Assembly: GCA_016870995.1 (NCBI GenBank)
Contig: VFZU01000036.1
Coordinates: 1 to 47,392 of the forward strand
DNA: 47,392 nt
From: Acidobacteriota bacterium
GTDB taxonomy: Bacteria; Acidobacteriota; Terriglobia; Bryobacterales; Bryobacteraceae
Direction of reading: 5' to 3'
Under the pieces are notes generated by a model. That model was not told the origin of the DNA, searched no databases, and was given only the letters and a program-made list of their open reading frames with translations. Shown here one piece after another: positions 1-6,388 of this stretch. Position 1 is the first letter of the stretch. The number at the start of each line of letters is the position of its first letter. The position numbers and the translations under genes were made by a program.

Positions 1-58
1 CGTCCTGGCCCATCACTGCCTTCCAGTCCGCTTTTGCGCTATTCTGCTTTCGGGTCAT
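1..58 (-). CDS. N-terminal fragment of an unidentified protein (possibly a transposase)
   Basis: Reading leftwards from an ATG at 58-56 there is an open frame running off the window, beginning MTRKQNSAKADWKAVMGQD. A purine-rich ribosome-binding sequence (GAGGAAA) lies about 6 bases upstream of the ATG, so the start looks real. Only 19 residues are visible. The DWKAVMGQD style resembles the start of IS256-type transposases, but this is an impression from a very short piece. The neighbouring toxin-antitoxin pair and gene remnant fit a mobile or accessory context. Confidence 0.4.
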   Translation of the reverse strand, partial: MTRKQNSAKADWKAVMGQD

Positions 59-133
59 CTGCCTTTCCTCTTTCTCCGCCGCTAACGGATTTGTGAAAGG
101 TTTAGCATGACCCATTTCCTTTTTGCAGAACTC

Positions 134-391
134 TTAATACTTAACCTCGTAATCCCCATGACTGCCAATCCAGAACCAGGTGAAGACAATTCCTTCGCGC
201 AAGGCAAGAACTCGGTAGGCATCCGTTACGCGAACCGACCAGAATCCACCGACCGGCTTCAGTTGTAGTGAGGGATGGTTGGGAGCTTCGCAGAGCAACT
301 CGAATTGCTTATCAGCACGGTCACGAAGATCTTCAGGAAGTTGGTTGTAGCTGTCCCAAAACGAAGCCGTCGTTCTGTGGCTGAAGATCAC
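134..391 (-). CDS. RelE/ParE-type toxin of a type II toxin-antitoxin pair
   Basis: An 85-residue basic-aromatic protein of the RelE/ParE superfamily. The C-terminal half shows the usual family pattern: HPSLQLKPVGGFWSVRV, then a YRVLAL strand and the terminal FTWFWIGSHGDYEVKY. The GTG start at 391-389 was chosen because it overlaps the antitoxin stop in a GTGA junction; longer upstream reading in this frame runs through the antitoxin gene and has no family similarity. Known relatives cleave ribosome-bound mRNA or inhibit gyrase; which applies here cannot be told from sequence. The antitoxin gene lies upstream, the typical order, and translational coupling is likely. Confidence 0.8.
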   Translation of the reverse strand: MIFSHRTTASFWDSYNQLPEDLRDRADKQFELLCEAPNHPSLQLKPVGGFWSVRVTDAYRVLALREGIVFTWFWIGSHGDYEVKY

Positions 392-636
392 TGATGGGAT
401 TGTCTCCGACTGGTCTTGGCTAGATCGCAACCCTCCAGTAAGGAGATGGTTTTTCCTTCGGCGATTTCGCGCTTGACCTTGTCGGCCAAAGTCATCCCTC
501 GCCCGCCGGGAGAAAAGTCCTGGACCATCTGTTTGTCCCAATCGTCGTACTCAAGTTCATTGAGCCATGAGGCCAGTGAGTGCCGCTCCTCGAGTGGTAG
601 TGCCGCAATGGCGCTCTTGATGGCTTCAATCGTCAT
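388..636 (-). CDS. Antitoxin partner of the adjacent RelE/ParE-like toxin
   Basis: An 82-residue protein starting MTIEAIKSAIAALPLEE, with an LPLEERHSLASWL helix, a DWDKQMVQDFSPGG central segment and a VKREIAEGKTISLLEG tail. This matches small acidic antitoxins found before RelE-like toxins (the LPxEER...W...DFSPGG...G type). By analogy it would bind and neutralise the toxin and probably repress the operon, although no clear DNA-binding motif is visible. A TTG start at 663 is possible but would add residues unlike the family, so ATG 636 is preferred. Its stop overlaps the toxin start by 4 bp. Confidence 0.7.
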   Translation of the reverse strand: MTIEAIKSAIAALPLEERHSLASWLNELEYDDWDKQMVQDFSPGGRGMTLADKVKREIAEGKTISLLEGCDLAKTSRRQSHQ

Positions 637-690
637 AGCTTTACGATAGCCCGAGGGCAGCAATGGCGCAAATCCACGATGAGATGGACG

Positions 691-981
691 TTAAATCTGA
701 ACGCGAAGCCACTTGAAACAGGCCAGGTCTTCGCCCAAGAGCAGATTCACAACGGCACGATTGAAGCGTTGGCCGCGCGCGCCATTTGTCAGACTCACCA
801 AAGATCGGTTCTCGTCAGGGAAATGCACCGCAAAATTCTGAAACACCCCGAAATCGCCCCAATGCCAGAGGCCGATGCCATGGCGTTTGCTACGGACCAA
901 CCCAAAGGCGAGGCCCCAGTCGATCCCTTTGCCTGCTGCAATCTTCGCCTTCCTGCGCCTGTACATAGGATGTGCGGCCAA
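691..981 (-). pseudogene. C-terminal remnant of a beta-lactamase-fold serine hydrolase
   Basis: The frame ending at TAA 693-691 encodes a stretch (GLAFGLVRS ... LWHWGDFGVFQNFAVHF ... LVSLTNGARGQRF) that looks like the last quarter of class C beta-lactamase-family hydrolases, where HxGxxxGF...P....V.L.N is the KTG-side end of the fold. The N-terminal catalytic SxxK and YxN parts are absent. The only possible start (TTG 981) precedes residues unlike the family, and no other frame upstream restores the fold. I read it as a decayed remnant; a short functional ORF is unlikely. It lies just upstream of the toxin-antitoxin pair on the same strand. Confidence 0.55.
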
Positions 982-1275
982 TCATGGCCGCTACCACGAG
1001 CGCGACCCTGCGACTGTGTCGTTGACCGTTGGATCCATTCATAGTCTTTCCTTTCTCCCTTCAGCGATCCAAGCGTCGTTTTGCCCATCTCATGTTGCTG
1101 TAGACGTAGTGGCTCATGGATTTATTTCGCATGAGGATACATTTTGCGCAAGATTCGTTAATTGAGGGATCGCCGACGATTTGCTTGGAACCGGTCAAGG
1201 CAGATGTCGATTTCGCTGGCGCGGCCTTCCTCGATTGGTTTCGGTTTAAGTCGAGTGGGGAAGTGATTTGGGAAA
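982..1275. other. Intergenic stretch without a supported gene
   Basis: No reading frame here has convincing coding character on either strand. On the minus strand, 1202-1236 resembles 1491-1525 inside the adjacent radical SAM gene (about 33 of 36 bases, one gap) and would encode a similar EGRASEIDIC string before a stop. It may be the relic of a duplicated gene end, or chance. No terminator-like hairpin was recognised. Confidence 0.4.
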
Positions 1276-2358
1276 TCAATCTTTTGGTGAACTGATCTGT
1301 ACGAGGTCTGAGGCGGGCTGGTTTGGCATGGGCCTGGCCTGCTTCTGAGGCCGCAGCAACTGGATGGGGAGGCGGCTCCAATAGGCGATGCGCTCCACCC
1401 AGGGGAGGAGTTTGCGGACGGTGCGGCCGTGGAAAACCAGGCTGCCGGCGACCAGGACCGGGTGGGGGATGGAGGTGCGGCACTTGGAGCAGATGCCGAT
1501 TTCGCCCGCGCGGCCTTCTCGATGGAGCTGCCGCATGCGTTGCATTTCGGCGGAGTTCCAGATCTCGGGCAAAGACTGTTCGCCGATGCGGCCGACGGGT
1601 GCGCCGTCGAGCATGTAGCTCTGACAGCAGGCGTAGGCGTCGCCGTTGTGCTTGATGTACATGGGACCGCGCCACAAGTAGTGGCAGGGGTGCTGGAAGT
1701 CTCCTGGCGCGTGGCCGCCGTCGGGGCTCATGAGGTCGGTTTCATCGGCCTTGACGCGCGTTAGGTCGACGCCGGGGATGGACTTCCAGAAGGACTCGAA
1801 GTCGGCGACTTCATCCCAGTTCTTTTCCATGCGGACCATCTGGACGACGACCTGGACCTTGGACTTCAGGGCGGCCTTCATCTTGGCGAAGCGGACGAAG
1901 TTGTTGCGGACGCGCTCGAATTTGGCGCCTTTGCGGTAGAACTCAAAGCTCTCTTTGGTGGAGCCGTCAAAGCTGAGGGTGATGTGTTCGAGCGAGGAAT
2001 TCAAGAGGCGTTCGGATGCCTGTTCGTCGAGGAGGGTTCCGTTGGTGGAGAGCAGGGTTGAGATCTTGTGGCGGTCGCAGTATTCGATGCGATCGAAGAT
2101 TTTGTTATCGAGCAGGGGTTCGCCGAGGCCAATGAGCATCATGTGCTCGGCGCTGGACCCGCTTTCGTCGACCAACCGTTCAAAGACAGCGTCAGACATG
2201 TCTTCTTTGGGCTGCTTGTGCGTCTCGCGGGGACACATCGGGCAGTAAATGTTGCACTTGGCCGTAGTTTCGACGATGTACTCGACCGGCAGGGCGTTGA
2301 GGCGGCATTTGCCCCACAGGTAGCCCCACAACAGGCGAGCGCGGTTCAAAGCACGCAT
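1276..2358 (-). CDS. Radical SAM/SPASM-type protein
   Basis: A 360-residue radical S-adenosylmethionine enzyme. The 4Fe-4S/SAM motif CxxxCxxC is at Cys35, Cys39 and Cys42 (CNIYCPMC), followed by the GLGEP motif at 77-81 that contacts SAM. A C-terminal cysteine set (Cys225, Cys244, Cys245, Cys290, Cys293) matches a SPASM-like auxiliary cluster domain, as in peptide-modifying or cofactor-maturing enzymes. The last about 60 residues are basic and hydrophobic. No precursor peptide gene is visible next to it, so the substrate is unknown. It is divergent from the photolyase gene with about 53 bp between starts. Generic radical SAM assignment is very secure; the specific reaction is not. Confidence 0.9.
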   Translation of the reverse strand: MRALNRARLLWGYLWGKCRLNALPVEYIVETTAKCNIYCPMCPRETHKQPKEDMSDAVFERLVDESGSSAEHMMLIGLGEPLLDNKIFDRIEYCDRHKISTLLSTNGTLLDEQASERLLNSSLEHITLSFDGSTKESFEFYRKGAKFERVRNNFVRFAKMKAALKSKVQVVVQMVRMEKNWDEVADFESFWKSIPGVDLTRVKADETDLMSPDGGHAPGDFQHPCHYLWRGPMYIKHNGDAYACCQSYMLDGAPVGRIGEQSLPEIWNSAEMQRMRQLHREGRAGEIGICSKCRTSIPHPVLVAGSLVFHGRTVRKLLPWVERIAYWSRLPIQLLRPQKQARPMPNQPASDLVQISSPKD

Positions 2359-2368
2359 CGGCTCTTAT

Positions 2369-2374
2369 ATTGTA
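2369..2374 (-). promoter_or_regulatory. Candidate -10 box of the radical SAM gene
   Basis: TACAAT (5 of 6 matches to TATAAT) read on the minus strand, 10 bases before ATG 2358. No good -35 box at 16-18 bp spacing was found, so this is tentative. If used, the transcript leader would be only a few bases. Confidence 0.25.
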
Positions 2375-2411
2375 GCGAGTGCGGTGGTAGTAACATCATT
2401 AAATTGCTGTG

Positions 2412-3827
2412 ATGTCGCCAGCCCAAGACCGGATTCGTAGCCTGAATGACGCGCCTTTGCGACCGCAGGCCAGTTATGTACTGTATTGGAGCCAGATGAA
2501 CCGGCGTGTGGACGGGAATCACGCCTTGGCCCATGCAATCCACCTGGCGAACAGCTTGAAGCTTCCCGTACTGGTGTATGAAGGTTTAACCTGCACGTAT
2601 CGTCAGGCCAACCGTCGCATACACACGTTTATTTTGGAAGGCGTGCCGGAGACGGCAAAGCGGCTTGCAGCGATCGGTGCCGGGTATGTGTTTTATCTGC
2701 GGGCGCGACGGAGCGACGCCAACGATACTCTTTACAAGCTGGCGGAAGACGCCGCGGCTGTGGTCACCGATGACTATCCGACCTTTATTGCTGCGACTCA
2801 TCACTCGTCGGTTCCGCAAGAACTGAAGGTGCCTTATCTGGCTGTGGATTCGTCGTGCGTGGTGCCGATGAACCGGTTCGAGAAGCGGGAATATGCAGCG
2901 TACACGATCCGCCCGAAGATCCATCGTTTTCTGCCGGAGTATCTGAAGCCGTTTCAGATGCCGAAGTTGGCGAAGCGATGGGATGGAGAGATCCCGGCGT
3001 ATCACACCCATGTTACCGACGGAAACATAGCCAGTCTTGTGAATAGATGCGAAATTGATCAACATGTTGCACCGTCGTTGACGTTTCGTGGTGGAGCGGT
3101 TGAGGCAGAAAAGCGTCTGCAGTTCTTCCTCGACAAGAACTTGAAGAGGTATCCGGGGGATCGAAATCAACCGGCTTCTCATGCAACTTCGAACCTGAGC
3201 CCGTATCTGCACTTTGGGATGATTGGGGCGCTGGATGTGGCGCTCCGCGTGCAGACCTATGGGCTAGAGCAGGGAATTTCGAGCACCGAATATATCGAAG
3301 AAATGGTGGTGCGACGTGAGTTGGCCTTTAATTTCGCCAGGTACGCCGGCCGCCACGTGGAATGTCTAACTAGTCTGCCTGATTGGGCTCGAAAAACTCT
3401 GTTGGCCCATGCCACCGATGAGCGGAAGCCCAGCTATACGCGAGACCAGTTCGAGCGTGCCGAAACGCACGATGACATCTGGAATGCGACCCAAAAGGAA
3501 CTGCTCTTGCGCGGCAAAATGCATGGGTATTACCGCATGTATTGGGGTAAGAAGATCATCGAGTGGTCGCCCACTTGCCAGGATGCGCTCGAAACGATGA
3601 TTTACCTGCACGATAAGTACGCACTCGACGGCAGGGACCCTAATACCTATACGGGGATTCTGTGGTGCTTCGGATTGCATGACAGACCGTGGGTGGAAAG
3701 GCCGATTTTCGGGCAGATCCGGTTTATGTCCTACGATGGAATGAAGCGCAAAACCGATGCTGCCTCCTACTTGCGTGAGATCGCATACATCGAAAGCACG
3801 GGCAAAGATCCGTTCCCTTTCAAGTAG
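2412..3827 (+). CDS. phr: Class II deoxyribodipyrimidine photolyase
   Basis: A 471-residue flavoprotein that repairs cyclobutane pyrimidine dimers with light. Class II character is clear from the N-terminal YVLYWSQMNRRVDGNHAL segment (Rossmann antenna domain), the EEMVVRRELAFNFARY helix in the FAD domain and the C-terminal GYYRMYWGKKIIEW motif. Length is normal for the class. The ATG at 2412 is preferred over the overlapping GTG at 2409. It is divergent from the radical SAM gene and followed after 6 bp by a YfcH-type epimerase gene, so the two are probably co-transcribed. Family membership is secure; a 6-4 photolyase or cryptochrome is unlikely because those belong to other classes. Confidence 0.93.
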   Translation: MSPAQDRIRSLNDAPLRPQASYVLYWSQMNRRVDGNHALAHAIHLANSLKLPVLVYEGLTCTYRQANRRIHTFILEGVPETAKRLAAIGAGYVFYLRARRSDANDTLYKLAEDAAAVVTDDYPTFIAATHHSSVPQELKVPYLAVDSSCVVPMNRFEKREYAAYTIRPKIHRFLPEYLKPFQMPKLAKRWDGEIPAYHTHVTDGNIASLVNRCEIDQHVAPSLTFRGGAVEAEKRLQFFLDKNLKRYPGDRNQPASHATSNLSPYLHFGMIGALDVALRVQTYGLEQGISSTEYIEEMVVRRELAFNFARYAGRHVECLTSLPDWARKTLLAHATDERKPSYTRDQFERAETHDDIWNATQKELLLRGKMHGYYRMYWGKKIIEWSPTCQDALETMIYLHDKYALDGRDPNTYTGILWCFGLHDRPWVERPIFGQIRFMSYDGMKRKTDAASYLREIAYIESTGKDPFPFK

Positions 3828-3833
3828 GCGCTG

Positions 3834-4733
3834 ATGCGAATTACACTCACTGGCGCGACGGGTTTTTTAGGGATGCCGTTGATTGCAAGGCTCGCCGGTG
3901 CGGGTCACCAGGTGAATTTGCTGTCCCGGAGGCCGGTAACTGGTTTGCCAGCGGGTGTTGAGACGTTTCTTTGGAATCCACCGCGCGTGGAAGCTCCCCA
4001 AGAAGCATTTGACGGCGTTGATGCCATCATCCATCTGGCCGGTGCCCCGGTGAACCAGCGTTGGACCCCGGAAAGCAAGGCGCTGCTGCGGTCGAGTCGC
4101 GTAGAATCGACCCGGTCGCTGGTGCAGTCCCTTTCCACTTTGTCGCGGCGCCCTTCCCTTCTGTTGAGTGGCTCGGCGATTGGCATCTATGGAGATCGAG
4201 CGGACGAAACGCTGATGGAACAATCGAAACCATCGAAGAGCTTTTTGGCGGATCTGAGCGTCGAGTGGGAAAAGGAAGCAAATCTTGCGCGCGCGCTTGG
4301 GATGAAAGTGTGTTGCCTGCGGACTGGGATCGTATTGGGGACAGAGGGCGGCGCACTGGGTGCCATGTTGCCTGCCTTTCGATTTGGAGTTGGCGGCAAG
4401 CTGGGATCCGGAAAGCAGTGGATGAGTTGGATCCACCTGGAAGACTGGCTTGAATCGGTGATGTACCTGCTGCGGCAGGAGAACCCTCCCCCTTGCGCGA
4501 ATCTGACTGCGCCGGAACCGGTTCAAAACCTTGATTTCACGCGAATCCTGGGTAAAGTTCTGCGCCGCCCGGCGTTTCTTCCGGTTCCGGAAGTGGCTCT
4601 CAAGTTGATTTTTGGCGAGATGAGCACCATCCTGCTGGGTAGCCAGAGGGTGATTCCGGAAGCGTTATTGAAGGCCGGATATGACTTCCGCTACCGGGGG
4701 CTGGAGTCTGGGCTGCGGAACTTGCTACACTAA
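3834..4733 (+). CDS. YfcH-type (TIGR01777) NAD(P)-dependent epimerase-like protein
   Basis: A 299-residue extended short-chain dehydrogenase/reductase of the SDR39U1/YfcH family. The nucleotide-binding GATGFLG motif is at residues 7-13, followed by the family signatures HLAGAPVNQRWT, SGSAIGIYGDR (the YG region replaces the usual YxxxK) and WMSWIHLEDW. The C-terminal half ends with the VPEVALKLIFGEMSTILL helix typical of the family. The biochemical substrate of YfcH proteins is not established, so only the fold and cofactor can be stated. It sits 6 bp after the photolyase gene and 7 bp before a small gene; the three form a probable operon ending at the terminator at 4977-5008. Confidence 0.88.
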   Translation: MRITLTGATGFLGMPLIARLAGAGHQVNLLSRRPVTGLPAGVETFLWNPPRVEAPQEAFDGVDAIIHLAGAPVNQRWTPESKALLRSSRVESTRSLVQSLSTLSRRPSLLLSGSAIGIYGDRADETLMEQSKPSKSFLADLSVEWEKEANLARALGMKVCCLRTGIVLGTEGGALGAMLPAFRFGVGGKLGSGKQWMSWIHLEDWLESVMYLLRQENPPPCANLTAPEPVQNLDFTRILGKVLRRPAFLPVPEVALKLIFGEMSTILLGSQRVIPEALLKAGYDFRYRGLESGLRNLLH

Positions 4734-4740
4734 AAGGGTT

Positions 4741-4950
4741 ATGGCAATCCCGAATGTAAAGCGCTACCGGATTCAAAATGCCGATGGCACGCAAACAGCC
4801 ACCATTATGGCTGTTCTCCCCAAGGATGCCGACGTGACCGCCTACCTTTCTGACGCTGCCAAGCGTTTCGACTGGAAGGCTTATGCTGATGCTCAGGCGA
4901 AGCAGTTCAAGGTCCGCGTCGGTCAGCAGAAGCAGAAGAAGGCGAAGTAA
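4741..4950 (+). CDS. Small basic protein of unknown function (69 aa)
   Basis: The frame starts at ATG 4741, preceded by AAAAGGG, and encodes 69 residues. It opens MAIPNVKRYRIQNADGTQ, has a central DWKAYADAQAKQFK helix and ends in a lysine/glutamine-rich tail (QQKQKKAK). The longer upstream frame (from 4681) overlaps the end of the preceding gene and is not needed. No known family is recognised. It follows the YfcH-like gene by 7 bp and is followed 26 bp later by a strong terminator, so it is probably expressed as the last gene of the photolyase operon. The basic tail might suggest nucleic acid contact, but that is speculation. Confidence 0.65.
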   Translation: MAIPNVKRYRIQNADGTQTATIMAVLPKDADVTAYLSDAAKRFDWKAYADAQAKQFKVRVGQQKQKKAK

Positions 4951-4976
4951 AGCTTTCTTACAATCGTGGAATTTTG

Positions 4977-5008
4977 AGGCAGCCTTGCTGAGTGCAGGCT
5001 GCCTTTTT
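4977..5008 (+). terminator. Intrinsic terminator after the photolyase operon
   Basis: The 8-bp perfect inverted repeat AGGCAGCC / GGCTGCCT (4977-4984 and 4997-5004) has a 12-base loop and runs into a T tract at 5004-5008. It lies between convergent genes, 26 bp after the 69-aa protein stop. Read on the minus strand the T tract is weak, so it mainly serves the plus strand. Confidence 0.85.
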
Positions 5009-5033
5009 CCGTTTGGATCAGCTCTCGCGAAAG

Positions 5034-6374
5034 CTAGGCTGGATCCACGCGCTCAATGCGCACTTTGCCGATGCGATTTCGTTCGCGTTCGATGACGGTA
5101 TAGCGGCGGTCGCCTTCGAGGACGGCTTCGCCGACCTCAGGAATGTAGCCGAGGCGGAAGAGGATGAAGCCGGCTAGAGTTTCGAAGCCGGCGTCGGCGG
5201 GCAGCTCGATGCCGTAGCGGGTTTCAAGATCGCGGGTTGGGGTTGCGCCTTCGAGTTCGAGTTCGGCGGCGTCCTTGGCCTGCTCGACGGCGACCAGATC
5301 GTGCTCGTCTTCGATTTCGCCAAAGACTTGTTCGAAGACATCCTCAAGGGTGAGGACGCCACTGACGGCACCGAATTCGTTGACCACGAGCGCCATGTGG
5401 GCACGGTTGGCGCGAAATTCATCGATCAGTTCGCTGAGTGACTTGGTTTCAGGAATGACGGGGAGCTTGCGTACGTATTGCTCGAGACGAAACTGGCGGA
5501 CCGGGCGGCGCTTTTCTGTCGCCACGCGTCGCTCCTGCCACACCGTGAGGAGATCGCGGAAATGGACGATGCCGATGATGTTGTCGGGCTTTTCCTTGTA
5601 GACGGGGACGCGCGAGTAATGATGGTCGCTCATCGTTTTGAGCAGCGCGTCGAGTGAGGAGTCGACCGAAAGGCAGACCATGCTGCTGCGCGGGGTCATG
5701 ACTTCGCGAGCCACTAATTCGCGCAACTCGAGGAGCCGGTCCATTGCATGGGCTTCGAACTTTGTGACGGTTTCATGCTCGAGGCTTGATTCGACGATGT
5801 GGCGGATTTCTTCGAGGGTGTGAACGCCGTGGACGGAACCGGACGGGAGGCCTAGCAGTCGGGAGAAGAGATTGGAAAGACGCTCGACTAGAAATACGAG
5901 CGGCGCAAACATGCGGCTGACGATGAGCAGTGGCGGGGCGCTGAGGATGCTGATGCGGTCGGAAGCGATGATGCCGATGTTCTTCGGAACGACTTCTCCG
6001 ATCACGACGAGGACGAGCGTGAGCACCACGAAACTCAGCATCAAGCAGAGGATCTCCACGGCACCCGCGTAGCCGGCTGGGGCAAGTGGTACCAGCTTGG
6101 ATTGGAGCCACTGGTTGATGGCTTCTTCGCCGGCGACGCCCATCGCGAGAGAGGTGATGCTGATGCCGACGGTGATGACGCTGAGGAGCCGCTCCGTGCT
6201 CTGGAGGAGCTTTAGTGCGGCTTGTGCACCTAGGTTGCCCTCTAGCGCCAGCTGGAGAATTTTTGGCCGCCGCACGCTGAGCAGGGCGATTTCTGAGGCC
6301 GCAAAGAACGCATTGATGGCGGTGATTGTGAGCAGCAGAAACAGCTTGAATCCGATATTGCTATTTGCTTCCAT
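5034..6374 (-). CDS. CNNM/CorC-type (hemolysin C family) membrane protein with CBS pair
   Basis: A 446-residue protein with the three-part layout of the family. An N-terminal DUF21/CNNM membrane domain (about 1-190) begins with an AINAFFAASEIALLSVRR helix. A pair of CBS domains (about 210-330) contains REVMTPRSSMVCL and IIGIVHFRDLL. A C-terminal CorC_HlyC domain (about 345-435) contains the GAVSGVLTLEDVFEQVFGEI and FETLAGFILFRLG segments. Relatives are linked to magnesium or cobalt efflux and resistance; the TlyC/hemolysin name is historical. It is divergent from the penicillin-acylase gene with only 14 bp between start codons. The overlapping 3' region faces the photolyase operon terminator. 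Confidence 0.92.
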   Translation of the reverse strand: MEANSNIGFKLFLLLTITAINAFFAASEIALLSVRRPKILQLALEGNLGAQAALKLLQSTERLLSVITVGISITSLAMGVAGEEAINQWLQSKLVPLAPAGYAGAVEILCLMLSFVVLTLVLVVIGEVVPKNIGIIASDRISILSAPPLLIVSRMFAPLVFLVERLSNLFSRLLGLPSGSVHGVHTLEEIRHIVESSLEHETVTKFEAHAMDRLLELRELVAREVMTPRSSMVCLSVDSSLDALLKTMSDHHYSRVPVYKEKPDNIIGIVHFRDLLTVWQERRVATEKRRPVRQFRLEQYVRKLPVIPETKSLSELIDEFRANRAHMALVVNEFGAVSGVLTLEDVFEQVFGEIEDEHDLVAVEQAKDAAELELEGATPTRDLETRYGIELPADAGFETLAGFILFRLGYIPEVGEAVLEGDRRYTVIERERNRIGKVRIERVDPA

Positions 6375-6388
6375 TAGACTCTGTATAG

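Noticed and set aside
982-1275. Possible tRNA or small RNA in the gene-poor stretch
   Set aside because: No cloverleaf arms or TTCGANNC-type loop seen.
1061-1675. 204-codon minus-strand frame overlapping the radical SAM gene end
   Set aside because: Low-complexity Arg/His/Pro composition; the overlapping frame has intact SPASM cysteines.
5034-6374. Hemolysin function for the CNNM/CorC protein
   Set aside because: The name is historical; domains indicate a divalent-cation transport-related membrane protein.
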